The notes below the pieces were generated by a model. It searched no databases, had not been told where the DNA came from, and was given only the letters and a program-made list of their open reading frames with translations. From positions 1-37,134 of IMG/VR virus record IMGVR_UViG_3300047510_001046: 37,134 bases of DNA; one strand, 5' to 3'. Positions 5,580 through 14,928 of this stretch are shown in pieces; position 1 is the first letter of the stretch, and each line of letters starts with the position of its first letter. Source of the stretch: a virus. The position numbers were made by a program, and so were the translations under genes.

Positions 5580-7768
5580 GTTTTATAGACGTACCTACCT
5601 GGAAAGATGGTGTTTGGCAAAGCACTGAATTTCAAACTCGACAAGAGTTTGCAGATTTTGTTTTATCTGTATTTGACATTCCTGGTAAGTATCAGTTTGA
5701 TGAAACATCATTGATCTTTAATGAGCAGTCTAGAATCTTTAATAAGGAGGGTGTCTATTGTACGGCACCCTTTAAATCTAAAGATTTTGTAGAATATTGG
5801 GAAGATCAGAAGAAAAAATGCAGAAATGGGGTAATCATACACGGTAAAAACAGAAAAATTTTCTATATAACCCGTGATTACTACATGTGGTTAAACTTCC
5901 TTCCAATCTTTGATAAGGAAGAAAAGAAGTATGGTTTTGCAAAAGTCAGAGATGCCCAGTATCACATGGCTTTGTATGAAGCTCTGGCTGAACTAAACTA
6001 TAAGCACACCGCAATTCTAAAGAAACGTCAGATTGCATCGTCTTACTTTCACATGGGCAAGCTTATTAACCAGTTCTGGTTTGAAGAAGGTGCTATTTTA
6101 AAAATTGGTGCTGCCCTAAAAGACTACATTAACGATAAAGGTTCTTGGAAATTTCTTGACGAGTATCGAAACTTTCTAAATGAGCACACTGCTTGGTATA
6201 GACCGTGTTCTCCTGATAAGGTTCTTATCTGGGAACAGAAGATTCAAGTAAGAATAAACAACAGAATAACTACTAGAGGTCTTAATTCTAAGATTCAGGG
6301 CATGTCATTTGAGAAAGATCCTACTACTGGTGTAGGTGGACCTGTGACATACTTCTTTCATGAAGAAGCTGGTATTGCTTCTAAGATGGATAAAACATAT
6401 GAGTACATACGCCCTGCAATGCAGTCTGGTATGATAACTACTGGTATGTTTATAGCAGCCGGATCTGTGGGTGACTTGGATCAGTGTGAACCTCTTAAGC
6501 AGATGATTATTAATCCAGACATTAATGACATCTATGTTGTTGAAACAGACCTTATTGACTCTGACAGAACTTGGGGTAAGTCTGGTCTTTTTATTCCTGA
6601 GCAGTGGTCAATGCCTCCATTTATTGATGAGTGGGGTAATTCTTTAGTAGAAGAAGCTTTAGAAGCGATTGTAGAGGAAAGAATTAAGTGGAAAAGAGAG
6701 CTTCCACCTGAACAGTATCAGCTTCGTATTTCTCAGAAACCTACAAATATTCAAGAAGCTTTTGCATATCGTAAAGAGTCAATATTTCCTATTGGTCTTG
6801 TAGCTTCACAAGCTAAACGAATTGAGGACAAAGAGTATTCCGTAGAATATTTGCAACTTGATAGAAATGACCAGGGTAAAGTTTTTCCAGAACGTAGTAG
6901 AAAGATACCTATCAGTGAGTTTCCAATATCTAAACGTACTGAAGATAAGACCGGAGTTCTTTGTGTTTGGGAAAGACCTGATGAAAATCCCGGCTTTGGT
7001 ACTTACTATGCATCTATTGACCCTGTATCAGAAGGTAAAACAACTACCTCAGACTCTCTCTGTAGCATCTTTGTATACAAGAACCCAGTGGAGGTTACCA
7101 GAACTACAGAAAATGGCGTAGAGAGCTTTATTGAAAGAGATAAGATTGTAGCTAGCTGGTGTGGTCGTTATGATGACATTAATAAAACACACGAGATGTT
7201 GGAAAACATTATCGAGTGGTACAATGCATGGACTATTGTAGAAAACAACGTGTCTCTTTTTATTCAGCATATGATTGCAAAAAAGAAACAGAGATACTTG
7301 GTACCAAAACAACAGATTCTATTCCTTAAAGATCTTGGCTCAAACAACAATGTGTTTCAGGAATATGGTTGGAAGAACACAGGAACCCTGTTTAAGAGTC
7401 ACTTGATATCCTACGCAATAGAGTTTTTGAGAGAAGAACTAGATGTAAAGACTAAATCTGATGGTAGTATTGTAAAAACTACTTATGGAGTTGAGAGAAT
7501 TCCTGATCCAATGCTTCTTAAAGAAATGCTTTCTTATCATCCTGGTCTTAACGTTGACCGTCTTGTTTCTTTTTCAGCTTTAGTAGCCTTTGCTAGAGTG
7601 CAACAATCCAATAGAGGATACTCAAAACGTACAGAGAATACCACCAAGTCCTTGGATAAATCAGATAATTTGTATAAATTAAAAATGAGCCCGTTTAGAC
7701 ATATGGGTGGACGCTCTATTGGTACAACAGACAAATTCAGAAAAGGCGCTTTTAAAAATTTTAAATAA
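5576..7768 (+). CDS. terL: Terminase large subunit (TerL)
   Basis: This is the packaging motor, with an N-terminal ATPase and a C-terminal RNase H-like nuclease that pump DNA into the prohead and cut it. Visible motifs are a Walker-A-equivalent KKRQIASSY (about 149-157), Walker B TYFFHEEAG with E263/E264, and a coupling motif GMFIAAGSVGD (about 290-300). The nuclease shows D482 in YYASIDPVSEGKTT, E556 in IVENN, and a third acid near D661 in NVDRLVSFSALVAFA. The length of 730 aa exceeds many TerL proteins because of an extra N-terminal region (about 1-130). The P-loop is atypical, lacking G-K-T/S. The start is GTG 5576, overlapping the previous stop by 4 bases. The stop overlaps the ATG of the next small gene (taATG). 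Confidence 0.9.
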   Translation: MSFIDVPTWKDGVWQSTEFQTRQEFADFVLSVFDIPGKYQFDETSLIFNEQSRIFNKEGVYCTAPFKSKDFVEYWEDQKKKCRNGVIIHGKNRKIFYITRDYYMWLNFLPIFDKEEKKYGFAKVRDAQYHMALYEALAELNYKHTAILKKRQIASSYFHMGKLINQFWFEEGAILKIGAALKDYINDKGSWKFLDEYRNFLNEHTAWYRPCSPDKVLIWEQKIQVRINNRITTRGLNSKIQGMSFEKDPTTGVGGPVTYFFHEEAGIASKMDKTYEYIRPAMQSGMITTGMFIAAGSVGDLDQCEPLKQMIINPDINDIYVVETDLIDSDRTWGKSGLFIPEQWSMPPFIDEWGNSLVEEALEAIVEERIKWKRELPPEQYQLRISQKPTNIQEAFAYRKESIFPIGLVASQAKRIEDKEYSVEYLQLDRNDQGKVFPERSRKIPISEFPISKRTEDKTGVLCVWERPDENPGFGTYYASIDPVSEGKTTTSDSLCSIFVYKNPVEVTRTTENGVESFIERDKIVASWCGRYDDINKTHEMLENIIEWYNAWTIVENNVSLFIQHMIAKKKQRYLVPKQQILFLKDLGSNNNVFQEYGWKNTGTLFKSHLISYAIEFLREELDVKTKSDGSIVKTTYGVERIPDPMLLKEMLSYHPGLNVDRLVSFSALVAFARVQQSNRGYSKRTENTTKSLDKSDNLYKLKMSPFRHMGGRSIGTTDKFRKGAFKNFK

Positions 7769-7893
7769 TGTTTACTTATCAAACTAATACTGCCGGAGTA
7801 CCTATCACTTATGTTTACATCAGTGATGAGCCTATAAACGAAATAAACGAAACGGTCACATACTCTCTAGAGTCAACCACAACAACTTACTAA
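7768..7893 (+). CDS. Small 41-aa protein between TerL and portal
   Basis: The frame starts at ATG 7768, sharing one base with the TerL stop (taATG), and ends 1 base before the portal start. It fills the gap exactly and so is very likely real. The peptide is Thr/Tyr-rich (MFTYQTNTAGVPITYVYISD) with an acidic middle (EPINEINE) and no Cys, membrane segment or basic patch. It reads like a short beta-hairpin-forming peptide, perhaps a minor virion or assembly factor. No family is recognised. Confidence 0.65.
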   Translation: MFTYQTNTAGVPITYVYISDEPINEINETVTYSLESTTTTY

Positions 7894-7894
7894 G

Positions 7895-10642
7895 ATGCAA
7901 GTATTTAACGCAATGCAGCTTAAGGCTGGGGCCAAAGCAGAGTACAATAAAATGGGTACTCTTACCCAGCCCGTACAGTTTATTAGCAAAGCTGACAAAG
8001 ATGATGAATGGGCAGCATGGAACATTGACTGGATTGAAACTCAGGGTGTTAAGCAGCTCAGAAGAAACTCAAGACGTCTTCTCAAGAACTATAAACTTGC
8101 AAAAGGCATCATTGATAAGACTGATTACATCATTGAAGAAGATAACGAGTACGTAGATCTTGTAGATATTCTGACTAAAGAAGATGAGTCAGCTCTTGAG
8201 ATCAAGTTCTACCCTATTGTACCTAATGTTATTAACCTGCTTGTAGCCGAATTTGCTAAAAGATCTAGCAAGATCCAATTTAGAGCAGTTGACGACACCT
8301 CATATCTTGAAATGATTGAGGAAAAAAGAACAATGCTTGAAAGAACTATTCTTCAACAGGCAGAACAGAAGATGGCTCAGAGACTTATGGCAATGGGCGC
8401 TGATCCTGAGAGTGAAGAATTTCAGCAAGCAATGGCTCCAGAGCAGTTAAAGACGCTTCCTGAAATTGAAGGATTCTTTAGAAAAGACTATAGATCACTT
8501 ATTGAAGAGTGGGCGGAGCATCAGATGCGTGTAGATGAGGAGCGTTTTAAGTTACAAGAACTTGAAGAGAGGGCATTCCGCGACATGCTTATTACAGATC
8601 GTGAGTTCTGGCATTTTAAGCTCAATGAAGATGATTATGAGTTAGAACTCTGGAATCCTATTCTTACTTTCTACCACAAGTCTCCGGATATTCGTTATAT
8701 ATCTGATAGTAACTGGGTAGGTAAAGTAGATATGATGACCGTTGCTGACGTAATAGACAAGTACGGTTATTTAATGGATGAAGAGCAGCACAAAGCTCTT
8801 GAAGCTATTTACCCTATTCGTTCAGCAGGTTATGCTGTAGGAGGATATCAAAACGATGGTTCATATTATGATGCAACTAGATCACATGAATGGAATACAC
8901 AAATGCCTTCATTGGGCTTCCGTCAATTCACTGCTACTAGAGATGCTTACAATGGCTTTAATGGTGACATTGTAAACTGGTTGCTAGGTGAGTCTGAAGA
9001 CTTTTTTGACTTTGGAACGACTCTTATGTTGCGTGTTGCAACTGTTTACTGGAAGTCTCAAAGAAGAGTGGGGCACCTCTATAGAATTGACGAAAACGGA
9101 AACGTTACTCAAGATATAGTTGACGAAACGTACAAGGTTATGAACAAACCTATGTACAATAACACTCTTATTAAGCAGAAGACCAAAGAGACCTTAGTTT
9201 TTGGTGATCATATTGACTGGATCTGGATTAATGAGACTTGGGGCGGTGTAAAGATTGGACCTAACTATCCTTCACACTGGGGTCTAACAGATCCTGATGG
9301 ATTCAATCCTATCTATCTTGGTGTAAATAAAGCAAAACCAGGAAGACTTCAGTTCCAATTTAAAGGAACAGATTCTCTATATGGTTGTAAACTTCCTGTA
9401 GAAGGTGCTGTATTCTCTGATCGTAACACAAGATCGGTATCTCTTGTAGATCTGATGAAGCCTTTTCAGATTGGATATAACATTGTAAACAACCAAATTG
9501 CAGATATTCTTGTAGATGAGCTTGGTACAGTTATTATGCTCGATCAGAATGCTTTACCGCGTCACTCTCTGGGAGAAGATTGGGGTAAAAACAATCTAGC
9601 AAAAGCATATGTGGCTATGAAGAACTTCCAGATGTTACCTCTGGATACTTCTATCACTAACACAGAAAATGCTCTGAACTTCCAACACTATCAAGTTCTT
9701 AGTCTTGAGCAGACTAATCGTTTGATGTCTCGTATTCAACTTGCCAACTACTTTAAAGGGCAAGCGTTTGAAGCTATTGGTATTACTCCACAAAGACTTG
9801 GAGAAGCTGTTGAACAGCCTACAGCTACAGGATTGCGTATGGCCATGACAAACTCATATGCACAGACAGAGATGTACTTTGTACAGCACTCTGATCACCT
9901 GATGCCTAGAGTACACCAGATGCGTACAGATCTTGCTCAGTACTATCACAGTACCAAGCCATCTATTCGCTTACAGTACATGACTACTGTTGATGAGAAG
10001 GTAAACTTTGAGATGAATGGTGTAGATCTTTTGATGCGCGACATCAATATTTTTGCTACAACCAAGACAAATCATAGACAAGTTTTAGAGCAGCTAAAGC
10101 AGCTTGCTATGACAAATAATACTGCTGGTGCAAGTATTTATGATTTAGGCAATATCATCAAAGCTGATAGCATTGCTGAAGTAACCGGTGTTCTTAAAGA
10201 TGCTGAAGCTAAACAACAGCAGATGAAAGAATCTGAAATGCAGCAGATGCAGCAGATGAAAGAGCAAGAGATTCAAGCTCGTCAGCAAGAGGCTATGATG
10301 AAGATGCAGTTTGAGCAGGAAGAAGCAGAAAAAGATCGTCAGAAAGATATTACTGTTGCTGAGATCAGATCTGCTGGATACGGAGCTATGCAAGACATCA
10401 ATAAAAATGAGGTATCTGACTATCAAGATTTCATGAAAAACATGCGTCAAGAAGATAGATATCAAGAACAGATGAATATGCGTAGAGAAGAAAACGTAAA
10501 TAAGCGTGCTTCAGATACTGCAAAACTTGATATAGAAAGAGAGCGTCTGTCTACTCAAAGAGAGATAGCAGATAAGCAACTACAAGTGGCTAGAGAGAAT
10601 AAGAATAGATTTGATGTGCAATCTAAGAAAGATTCTAAATAG
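7895..10642 (+). CDS. Portal protein, long form with C-terminal coiled coil
   Basis: The portal forms the dodecameric ring at the capsid vertex through which DNA enters. Support comes from its position directly after TerL, its 915-aa length and its portal-like start (LRRNSRRLLKNYKLAKGIID, then PIVPNVINLLVAEFAKRSSK). Helical clip and stem regions lie between about 120 and 700. A recognisable helix (GQAFEAIGITPQRLGEA, about 625-645) is of the type seen in P22-like and crAss-like portals. From about residue 765 to 905 the protein is a Gln/Glu/Lys-rich coiled coil, comparable to a barrel extension into the capsid. It is followed by a 129-base gap before the scaffold-like gene. Confidence 0.85.
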   Translation: MQVFNAMQLKAGAKAEYNKMGTLTQPVQFISKADKDDEWAAWNIDWIETQGVKQLRRNSRRLLKNYKLAKGIIDKTDYIIEEDNEYVDLVDILTKEDESALEIKFYPIVPNVINLLVAEFAKRSSKIQFRAVDDTSYLEMIEEKRTMLERTILQQAEQKMAQRLMAMGADPESEEFQQAMAPEQLKTLPEIEGFFRKDYRSLIEEWAEHQMRVDEERFKLQELEERAFRDMLITDREFWHFKLNEDDYELELWNPILTFYHKSPDIRYISDSNWVGKVDMMTVADVIDKYGYLMDEEQHKALEAIYPIRSAGYAVGGYQNDGSYYDATRSHEWNTQMPSLGFRQFTATRDAYNGFNGDIVNWLLGESEDFFDFGTTLMLRVATVYWKSQRRVGHLYRIDENGNVTQDIVDETYKVMNKPMYNNTLIKQKTKETLVFGDHIDWIWINETWGGVKIGPNYPSHWGLTDPDGFNPIYLGVNKAKPGRLQFQFKGTDSLYGCKLPVEGAVFSDRNTRSVSLVDLMKPFQIGYNIVNNQIADILVDELGTVIMLDQNALPRHSLGEDWGKNNLAKAYVAMKNFQMLPLDTSITNTENALNFQHYQVLSLEQTNRLMSRIQLANYFKGQAFEAIGITPQRLGEAVEQPTATGLRMAMTNSYAQTEMYFVQHSDHLMPRVHQMRTDLAQYYHSTKPSIRLQYMTTVDEKVNFEMNGVDLLMRDINIFATTKTNHRQVLEQLKQLAMTNNTAGASIYDLGNIIKADSIAEVTGVLKDAEAKQQQMKESEMQQMQQMKEQEIQARQQEAMMKMQFEQEEAEKDRQKDITVAEIRSAGYGAMQDINKNEVSDYQDFMKNMRQEDRYQEQMNMRREENVNKRASDTAKLDIERERLSTQREIADKQLQVARENKNRFDVQSKKDSK

Positions 10643-10771
10643 GAAGTGATCAAATCTTAGCTATATTCTCCGAAAAATTTTACTAAGCATGTATGGATAA
10701 ACAAATTTTAAAAGTTTATTTGTAAACAGCTTTGTATATTAATAGTGAGCTAATACTCAAAACAAACCAAC
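10643..10771 (+). promoter_or_regulatory. AT-rich gap with possible weak promoter
   Basis: This 129-base gap separates portal from the scaffold-like gene. It contains TATG (10692-10695) and, 19 bases on, TTTATTTG, a one-mismatch version of both promoter boxes. It also holds the element TTAATAGTGAGC, which resembles TTATAAGTGAGC before the gene at 17378. No terminator hairpin is seen. A promoter here would let capsid genes be expressed apart from packaging genes. Confidence 0.35.
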
Positions 10772-11995
10772 ATGAGTGAAAATAACCAACAAACAACAGT
10801 TAGTGAAGTAGACATTGATATTGATGCGCTATTTGCAGGAGCACCTGGAGCAGACAGTATCACACTTCCTAACGATGAAGAAAAGAAACCGTCACTTTTC
10901 TCTAACGAGAAACTTGACACATCGTTCTTAGACAACACAGATTCAAAAGGATCATCTGATGAATCTACTGAAGAAGAGGAGACTGCAGATGATATCATCT
11001 CAGATCTAGATAATGAAGCTGCTGGCGAAGAAGAGGAGGAAGAAGTAAAGAAAAAAGCAGGCAGACCTCGTAAAGATTCAGTAGGTATTAGTGAAGTGTT
11101 CTCTAAGCTTATAGAGGATGAACTCTTGATTCCTTTTGACGATGAAAAACCTTTGGAGGAGTACTCTGCAGCTGACTGGAAAGAACTTATTGAAGCAAAC
11201 TTCAAGGAAGTAGAAAACAAAGTCAAATCAGAAACTCCAAAAGAGTTCTTTGAAAGTTTACCTGAGGAGCTACAATACGCTGCTCAATACGTTATGAATG
11301 GTGGTTCTGATCTAAAAGGTTTGTTCAGAGCCCTTTCTACCGTAGAAGAGTATCGTGAGTTAGATCCTCGTAATGAAGGCGACCAAGAGGTAATTGTTCG
11401 TGAATATCTAGTAGCTACCGGTTTTGGTAACACTGAAGATATCGATGAAGAGATTCAGAACTGGAAGGACCTTGGAAGACTTGAGCAGCAAGCTAATAAG
11501 TTTAAGCCGAAGTTGGACAAAATGCAGGAAGAAGTTATTGGACAGAAGCTTGCACAACAAGAACAACTACAGCAGCAACAGCAGCGTGCATCAGAGCAAT
11601 ACATGGAGAATGTATATAATGCTTTGAAACCAGGCGAAATCAATGGGATTAAGTTAGATAAGAAGACTCAATCTCAACTTTACGCCGGTCTAGTACAACC
11701 AAACTATCCGTCTATTTCTGGAAAGAGCACAAACCTTTTGGGCCATTTGCTTGAGAAGTATCAGTTTGTAGAACCTAACTACTCTCTTATTTCTGAAGCA
11801 CTTTGGTTACTCTCTGATCCTGATGGATATAGAAACAAGATCATGGATGTTGGTAAGACTAAAGCTGTAGAATCTACTGTTAGACAGCTTAAGACTGAAC
11901 AATCTAAACGCATGAGCTCTTCTGTTGCTGATGAAAAAGAGACTAAACCTTCTAGGAAAATAAGTAGACCAGCTAACATATTTAAACGTTTTTAA
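10772..11995 (+). CDS. Scaffold-like capsid assembly protein
   Basis: The 407-aa protein lies between portal and major capsid protein, the classic scaffold position. Residues 1-92 are very acidic and low in complexity. Residues 93-101 are a basic AT-hook-like patch (KKAGRPRKD). A mixed helical region follows, then a Gln-rich coiled coil at about 245-280 (QKLAQQEQLQQQQQ) and a basic C-terminus ending PANIFKRF. Acidic N-termini and basic C-terminal hooks that bind the capsid lattice are usual for scaffolds. An internal core or cargo protein is the alternative. The leader AAACCAAC directly before the ATG is shared with two other genes in the window. Confidence 0.6.
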   Translation: MSENNQQTTVSEVDIDIDALFAGAPGADSITLPNDEEKKPSLFSNEKLDTSFLDNTDSKGSSDESTEEEETADDIISDLDNEAAGEEEEEEVKKKAGRPRKDSVGISEVFSKLIEDELLIPFDDEKPLEEYSAADWKELIEANFKEVENKVKSETPKEFFESLPEELQYAAQYVMNGGSDLKGLFRALSTVEEYRELDPRNEGDQEVIVREYLVATGFGNTEDIDEEIQNWKDLGRLEQQANKFKPKLDKMQEEVIGQKLAQQEQLQQQQQRASEQYMENVYNALKPGEINGIKLDKKTQSQLYAGLVQPNYPSISGKSTNLLGHLLEKYQFVEPNYSLISEALWLLSDPDGYRNKIMDVGKTKAVESTVRQLKTEQSKRMSSSVADEKETKPSRKISRPANIFKRF

Positions 11996-12021
11996 TCAAT
12001 CCTTAATTCTAATCAAAAACA

Positions 12022-13635
12022 ATGGCAACACCTGTTTTAAACAATGGTATCTTCCTGAGAGACACTGCTTACAAAGCATCCTCTCACGTTGATTCTTATC
12101 ACTTGGCAAACATGCTGGGTGGTTCTGAACCTACAGACCTTGGTCCTGTAGATCTTTGGGCTATGGCCCAGAAAGTAGAGATGCCTCTCTACCAGATGGC
12201 ATCTTTTGGTGGTAAAAACACCATCTCTGTTGATAATGCTCGTGGAGAGTACAAGTGGCAGGTTCCTGTTACTCAAGATCTTCCCTACATTGTAGAGAGC
12301 TTGAGCGGTAACTTGGGCGCTGATGGCGTACCTTTTACCATTAAGCTGAACAAGCGTGCATTTGGTCACGGTGACATCATCACTTACGACAAGTACAACG
12401 GTATGGAAATGTACATCACTGCAGAAGACATTCTTCCTGCTAATGATGGTTTCGTTTACACTGTTCGTCTTGTAAACAACAACAACAGCGCTTCTCTTGA
12501 CGCTGCTTTGTATCTGAAAGCTGGTACTAAGTTGTTCCGTAAAGGTTCTGCACGTGGTGAGTACGGTGAGCGTTTCTCTGACATCGGAGAATTCGGAACT
12601 GGATTCCGTGAGTTCTACAACTTCGTAGGAGGTGCTGAAGCTCACGTACACTACAGTGTATCTAGCCGTGCTGACTTGATGCTGAAAGGCGGAATGAGAG
12701 CTGATGGTACTGTACCTGTAGTAGAGATCTGGAGAAACTTCGACAAGAACATGGATCCTTCTATCACCAACTTGGAAACAATGGTGCAGAAGATGGGCAA
12801 AGACTCTGTAAAGCGTGCTTTTGAGTCTGGTTCTTTGTCTCGTACTTTCTTGACTTCTATGGAAGCAGCTCACTTGACCAAAATTGCTAACGACATTGAA
12901 ACTTACCTCATGTGGGGTCAGGGTGGTCGCATCAAGCAAGACGGTCCAGATGATCTTCGTCTGTCTGTAGGTTTGTGGAAGCAGCTTGACAACTCATTCA
13001 AGCGTATCTACAACAAGTCTGGTTTCTCTCTTGACATGTTCAAGGCTGAATTGTACAACTTCTACCAAGGTCGTGTTGAACTGCAAGGTCCAGACCCCAA
13101 GCGTCAGATCATTGTACAGACTGGTCTGGGTGGTATGAAGCTTGTTAACGAAGCTATCAAGAAGGAAGCTAATGCTTCTGGTCTGTTGATCCGTGCTACT
13201 GATATCGGTGCAGTTAACGGTCAAGCTATGGATCTTAACTTCGGTTTTGCTTACACTAGCTACGTTATTCCTTTCTTGGCAAACGTTAAGTTTGTTTTGA
13301 ATCCTGCATTCGACAACCTGCACACCAACGACATTGAGAATCCTTTGATCGACGGTCATCCTTTGAGCTCTTACAGCTTTGTAGTATTTGATGTTACTGA
13401 AAACGGTAACGACAACATCTACTTGTTGAAGCTTAACTGGGACAATCAGTTGAAGTGGTTCTACCAAAATGGTACTATGGACTACATGGGACGTACTCAA
13501 GGTTTCCAGTCTTCTGGTAACTTTAACGGATACCGTGTATTCATGACTCAAACGATGCCAGCTATCTGGGTTAAAGACGCTACTAAAGTGTTGAAGATCG
13601 TTATGAGAAACCCAATCACTGGTGGATCATTCTAA
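12022..13635 (+). CDS. Major capsid protein
   Basis: This is the building block of the icosahedral shell, expected to have the HK97 fold. The 537-aa protein follows the scaffold-like gene. Its codon use differs clearly from its neighbours, with preference for CGT over AGA and many C-ending codons such as AAC, TAC and GAC, as expected for the most highly expressed gene. The sequence is Gly-, Asn- and aromatic-rich with a long mixed alpha/beta pattern and no coiled coil. The leader is AAAAACA directly before the ATG. A long hairpin follows the stop (13644-13683). The call rests on gene order, length and expression signature rather than on a specific motif. Confidence 0.85.
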   Translation: MATPVLNNGIFLRDTAYKASSHVDSYHLANMLGGSEPTDLGPVDLWAMAQKVEMPLYQMASFGGKNTISVDNARGEYKWQVPVTQDLPYIVESLSGNLGADGVPFTIKLNKRAFGHGDIITYDKYNGMEMYITAEDILPANDGFVYTVRLVNNNNSASLDAALYLKAGTKLFRKGSARGEYGERFSDIGEFGTGFREFYNFVGGAEAHVHYSVSSRADLMLKGGMRADGTVPVVEIWRNFDKNMDPSITNLETMVQKMGKDSVKRAFESGSLSRTFLTSMEAAHLTKIANDIETYLMWGQGGRIKQDGPDDLRLSVGLWKQLDNSFKRIYNKSGFSLDMFKAELYNFYQGRVELQGPDPKRQIIVQTGLGGMKLVNEAIKKEANASGLLIRATDIGAVNGQAMDLNFGFAYTSYVIPFLANVKFVLNPAFDNLHTNDIENPLIDGHPLSSYSFVVFDVTENGNDNIYLLKLNWDNQLKWFYQNGTMDYMGRTQGFQSSGNFNGYRVFMTQTMPAIWVKDATKVLKIVMRNPITGGSF

Positions 13636-13780
13636 TCATTAATAAGCAAGTGAGGGGGAGTAAAATCCCCCTCTACTTCGCTTTAAGCTGTTACACGCCT
13701 GTATCTAAGGAACGTATGCCGAAGATAGAGCTGGCAACTCTGGCAGCTACTAAGTTTACCCAAACTTAATTAAACCAACT
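13636..13780 (+). other. Intergenic stretch with hairpins and a possible leader peptide
   Basis: These 145 bases hold the hairpin after the capsid gene, then a 17-codon frame (13716-13769, MPKIELATLAATKFTQT) preceded by AAGGA at a Shine-Dalgarno-like distance, and a 7-bp hairpin TAAGTTT/AAACTTA (13751-13768) that overlaps its end just before the next gene. The short frame may be a leader peptide or chance. Confidence 0.3.
13644..13683 (+). terminator. Long hairpin after the capsid gene
   Basis: GAGGGGGA (13652-13659) and TCCCCCTC (13666-13673) form a perfect stem. The pairing continues outward through AAGT/ACTT and AAGC/GCTT with two single-base bulges. No clear T-run follows, so the hairpin may stop transcription only partly or protect the 3' end of the abundant capsid message. 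Confidence 0.6.
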
Positions 13781-14791
13781 ATGACAACAATTATTGAAAA
13801 GTATCAAGAAAACAAGAGCAAGCAAATTGCGATTCGTCCTTTCTTTGATGCAAGAAACGAGAACATGGGTCTCGAAAAGTACAGTTTGACACTGTACGAC
13901 AATGTTTATCACGAAGAGCAGCTTGCTTGCTTAGAGTATAACGGTATCAAAAGGTATCTTACAGGATTAAACGAGTTTGCTCCTGATGTGAAAGCTCTTG
14001 ATCCAGATGCTCAAAAAGCTAAATCTCAGCATATTAGAGAAGTTGTTTCTCAGCTTGAGAAAGAACTGGCTGCAAATATTATAGATCCTAAGGATCCTGA
14101 GTTCTGGAACAAAGTAAAACTACTTCGTCCTGATAACGACGATTTTTGGGGTAGAATTACTCTTCGTTGTGGTAATGAACCTTTGTATTTAGATCCTAAG
14201 AGAGATCCTTACGATCTTATTAAGCTTTATGCTATTGAAGCCGGTGGTTTTTCAATTGTTGCAAAAAGTCTTGAGGCTGCTAACAAAGCTCCTAAAGCTC
14301 CTAAATTTTATCTTGACAAAGTTGAATCTACAGTATCTCACAGAACTGAAATTAGTAAGGTTCGTAACAAAGCGCTTGCAGAGCTTCAAAAGCTTTACGA
14401 TAAGCATGTATCTAAACTATTCTTGGTTGCTAAAGTTCTAGATGTAGATAGCACGCAGTACGTAAAGAGCACTCCTACTGATATTCTTTACGAAAACATG
14501 GATGCTTTTATCAATGGTCTTTCTGTAGAGAAAGATAAAAAGCGTACTGCACAAATGTTTATTGATGCTGCTGGAGATAGCATGGAGAACCTAAAATTGA
14601 GAGCAATTGTTAAAGATGCTACTAGATACAAGGTAATTGCTGCTAAATCTGACGGATTTATCTATCACATGGAGACTGCTGCTAACATGGGTAGAACTCC
14701 TGCAGACGTTGTAGAGTACCTAAAGAATCCTTTGAATGAAGAAATTCTTATGAAGATGCTCTCAACAGTTGAAAGTTACTGGAATAATTAA
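13781..14791 (+). CDS. Hypothetical 336-aa virion-operon protein
   Basis: No family is recognised. The protein is charged and mostly helical after about residue 65. It has an N-terminal region with mixed strands (IAIRPFFDARNENMGLEKYS) and a Lys-rich central helix (about 180-215). It sits between the major capsid and the neck/adaptor genes, the usual place for head completion, decoration or minor capsid proteins. Codon use (many AGA, GAT, AAA) is unlike the capsid gene, so it is probably not made in very large amounts. The start is supported by the AAACCAACT leader shared with genes at 10772 and 17944. Confidence 0.75.
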   Translation: MTTIIEKYQENKSKQIAIRPFFDARNENMGLEKYSLTLYDNVYHEEQLACLEYNGIKRYLTGLNEFAPDVKALDPDAQKAKSQHIREVVSQLEKELAANIIDPKDPEFWNKVKLLRPDNDDFWGRITLRCGNEPLYLDPKRDPYDLIKLYAIEAGGFSIVAKSLEAANKAPKAPKFYLDKVESTVSHRTEISKVRNKALAELQKLYDKHVSKLFLVAKVLDVDSTQYVKSTPTDILYENMDAFINGLSVEKDKKRTAQMFIDAAGDSMENLKLRAIVKDATRYKVIAAKSDGFIYHMETAANMGRTPADVVEYLKNPLNEEILMKMLSTVESYWNN

Positions 14792-14802
14792 TAACTTATA
14801 GT

Positions 14803-14922
14803 ATGAGCCAGCAAGGAGACATCGAGGACGCTTTTGCAGATTGGGTAAATGACTTAGAAAAAGCTAAGCAACCAACCTGTAATATTGATAATCCAGAAGA
14901 TTGTGAAGCTTGCGGTTCGTAA
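14803..14922 (+). CDS. Small acidic 39-aa protein with Cys-rich tail
   Basis: The frame runs from ATG 14803 to TAA 14922 and fills the gap between two real genes, with 11 and 6 bases on either side. The peptide begins MSQQGDIEDAFADWVNDLEK, an acidic amphipathic helix, and ends with three Cys (TCNIDNPEDCEACGS). The Cys spacing could bind a metal as part of an oligomer. No family is recognised, and the evidence is position and composition. Confidence 0.6.
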   Translation: MSQQGDIEDAFADWVNDLEKAKQPTCNIDNPEDCEACGS

Positions 14923-14928
14923 TAAGCT

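Noticed and set aside
12037-13551. Long antisense open frames (300 and 185 aa) opposite the major capsid gene
   Set aside because: They are by-products of the strong codon bias of the capsid gene, which rarely creates stops on the opposite strand. The predicted proteins are low-complexity and have no start context.
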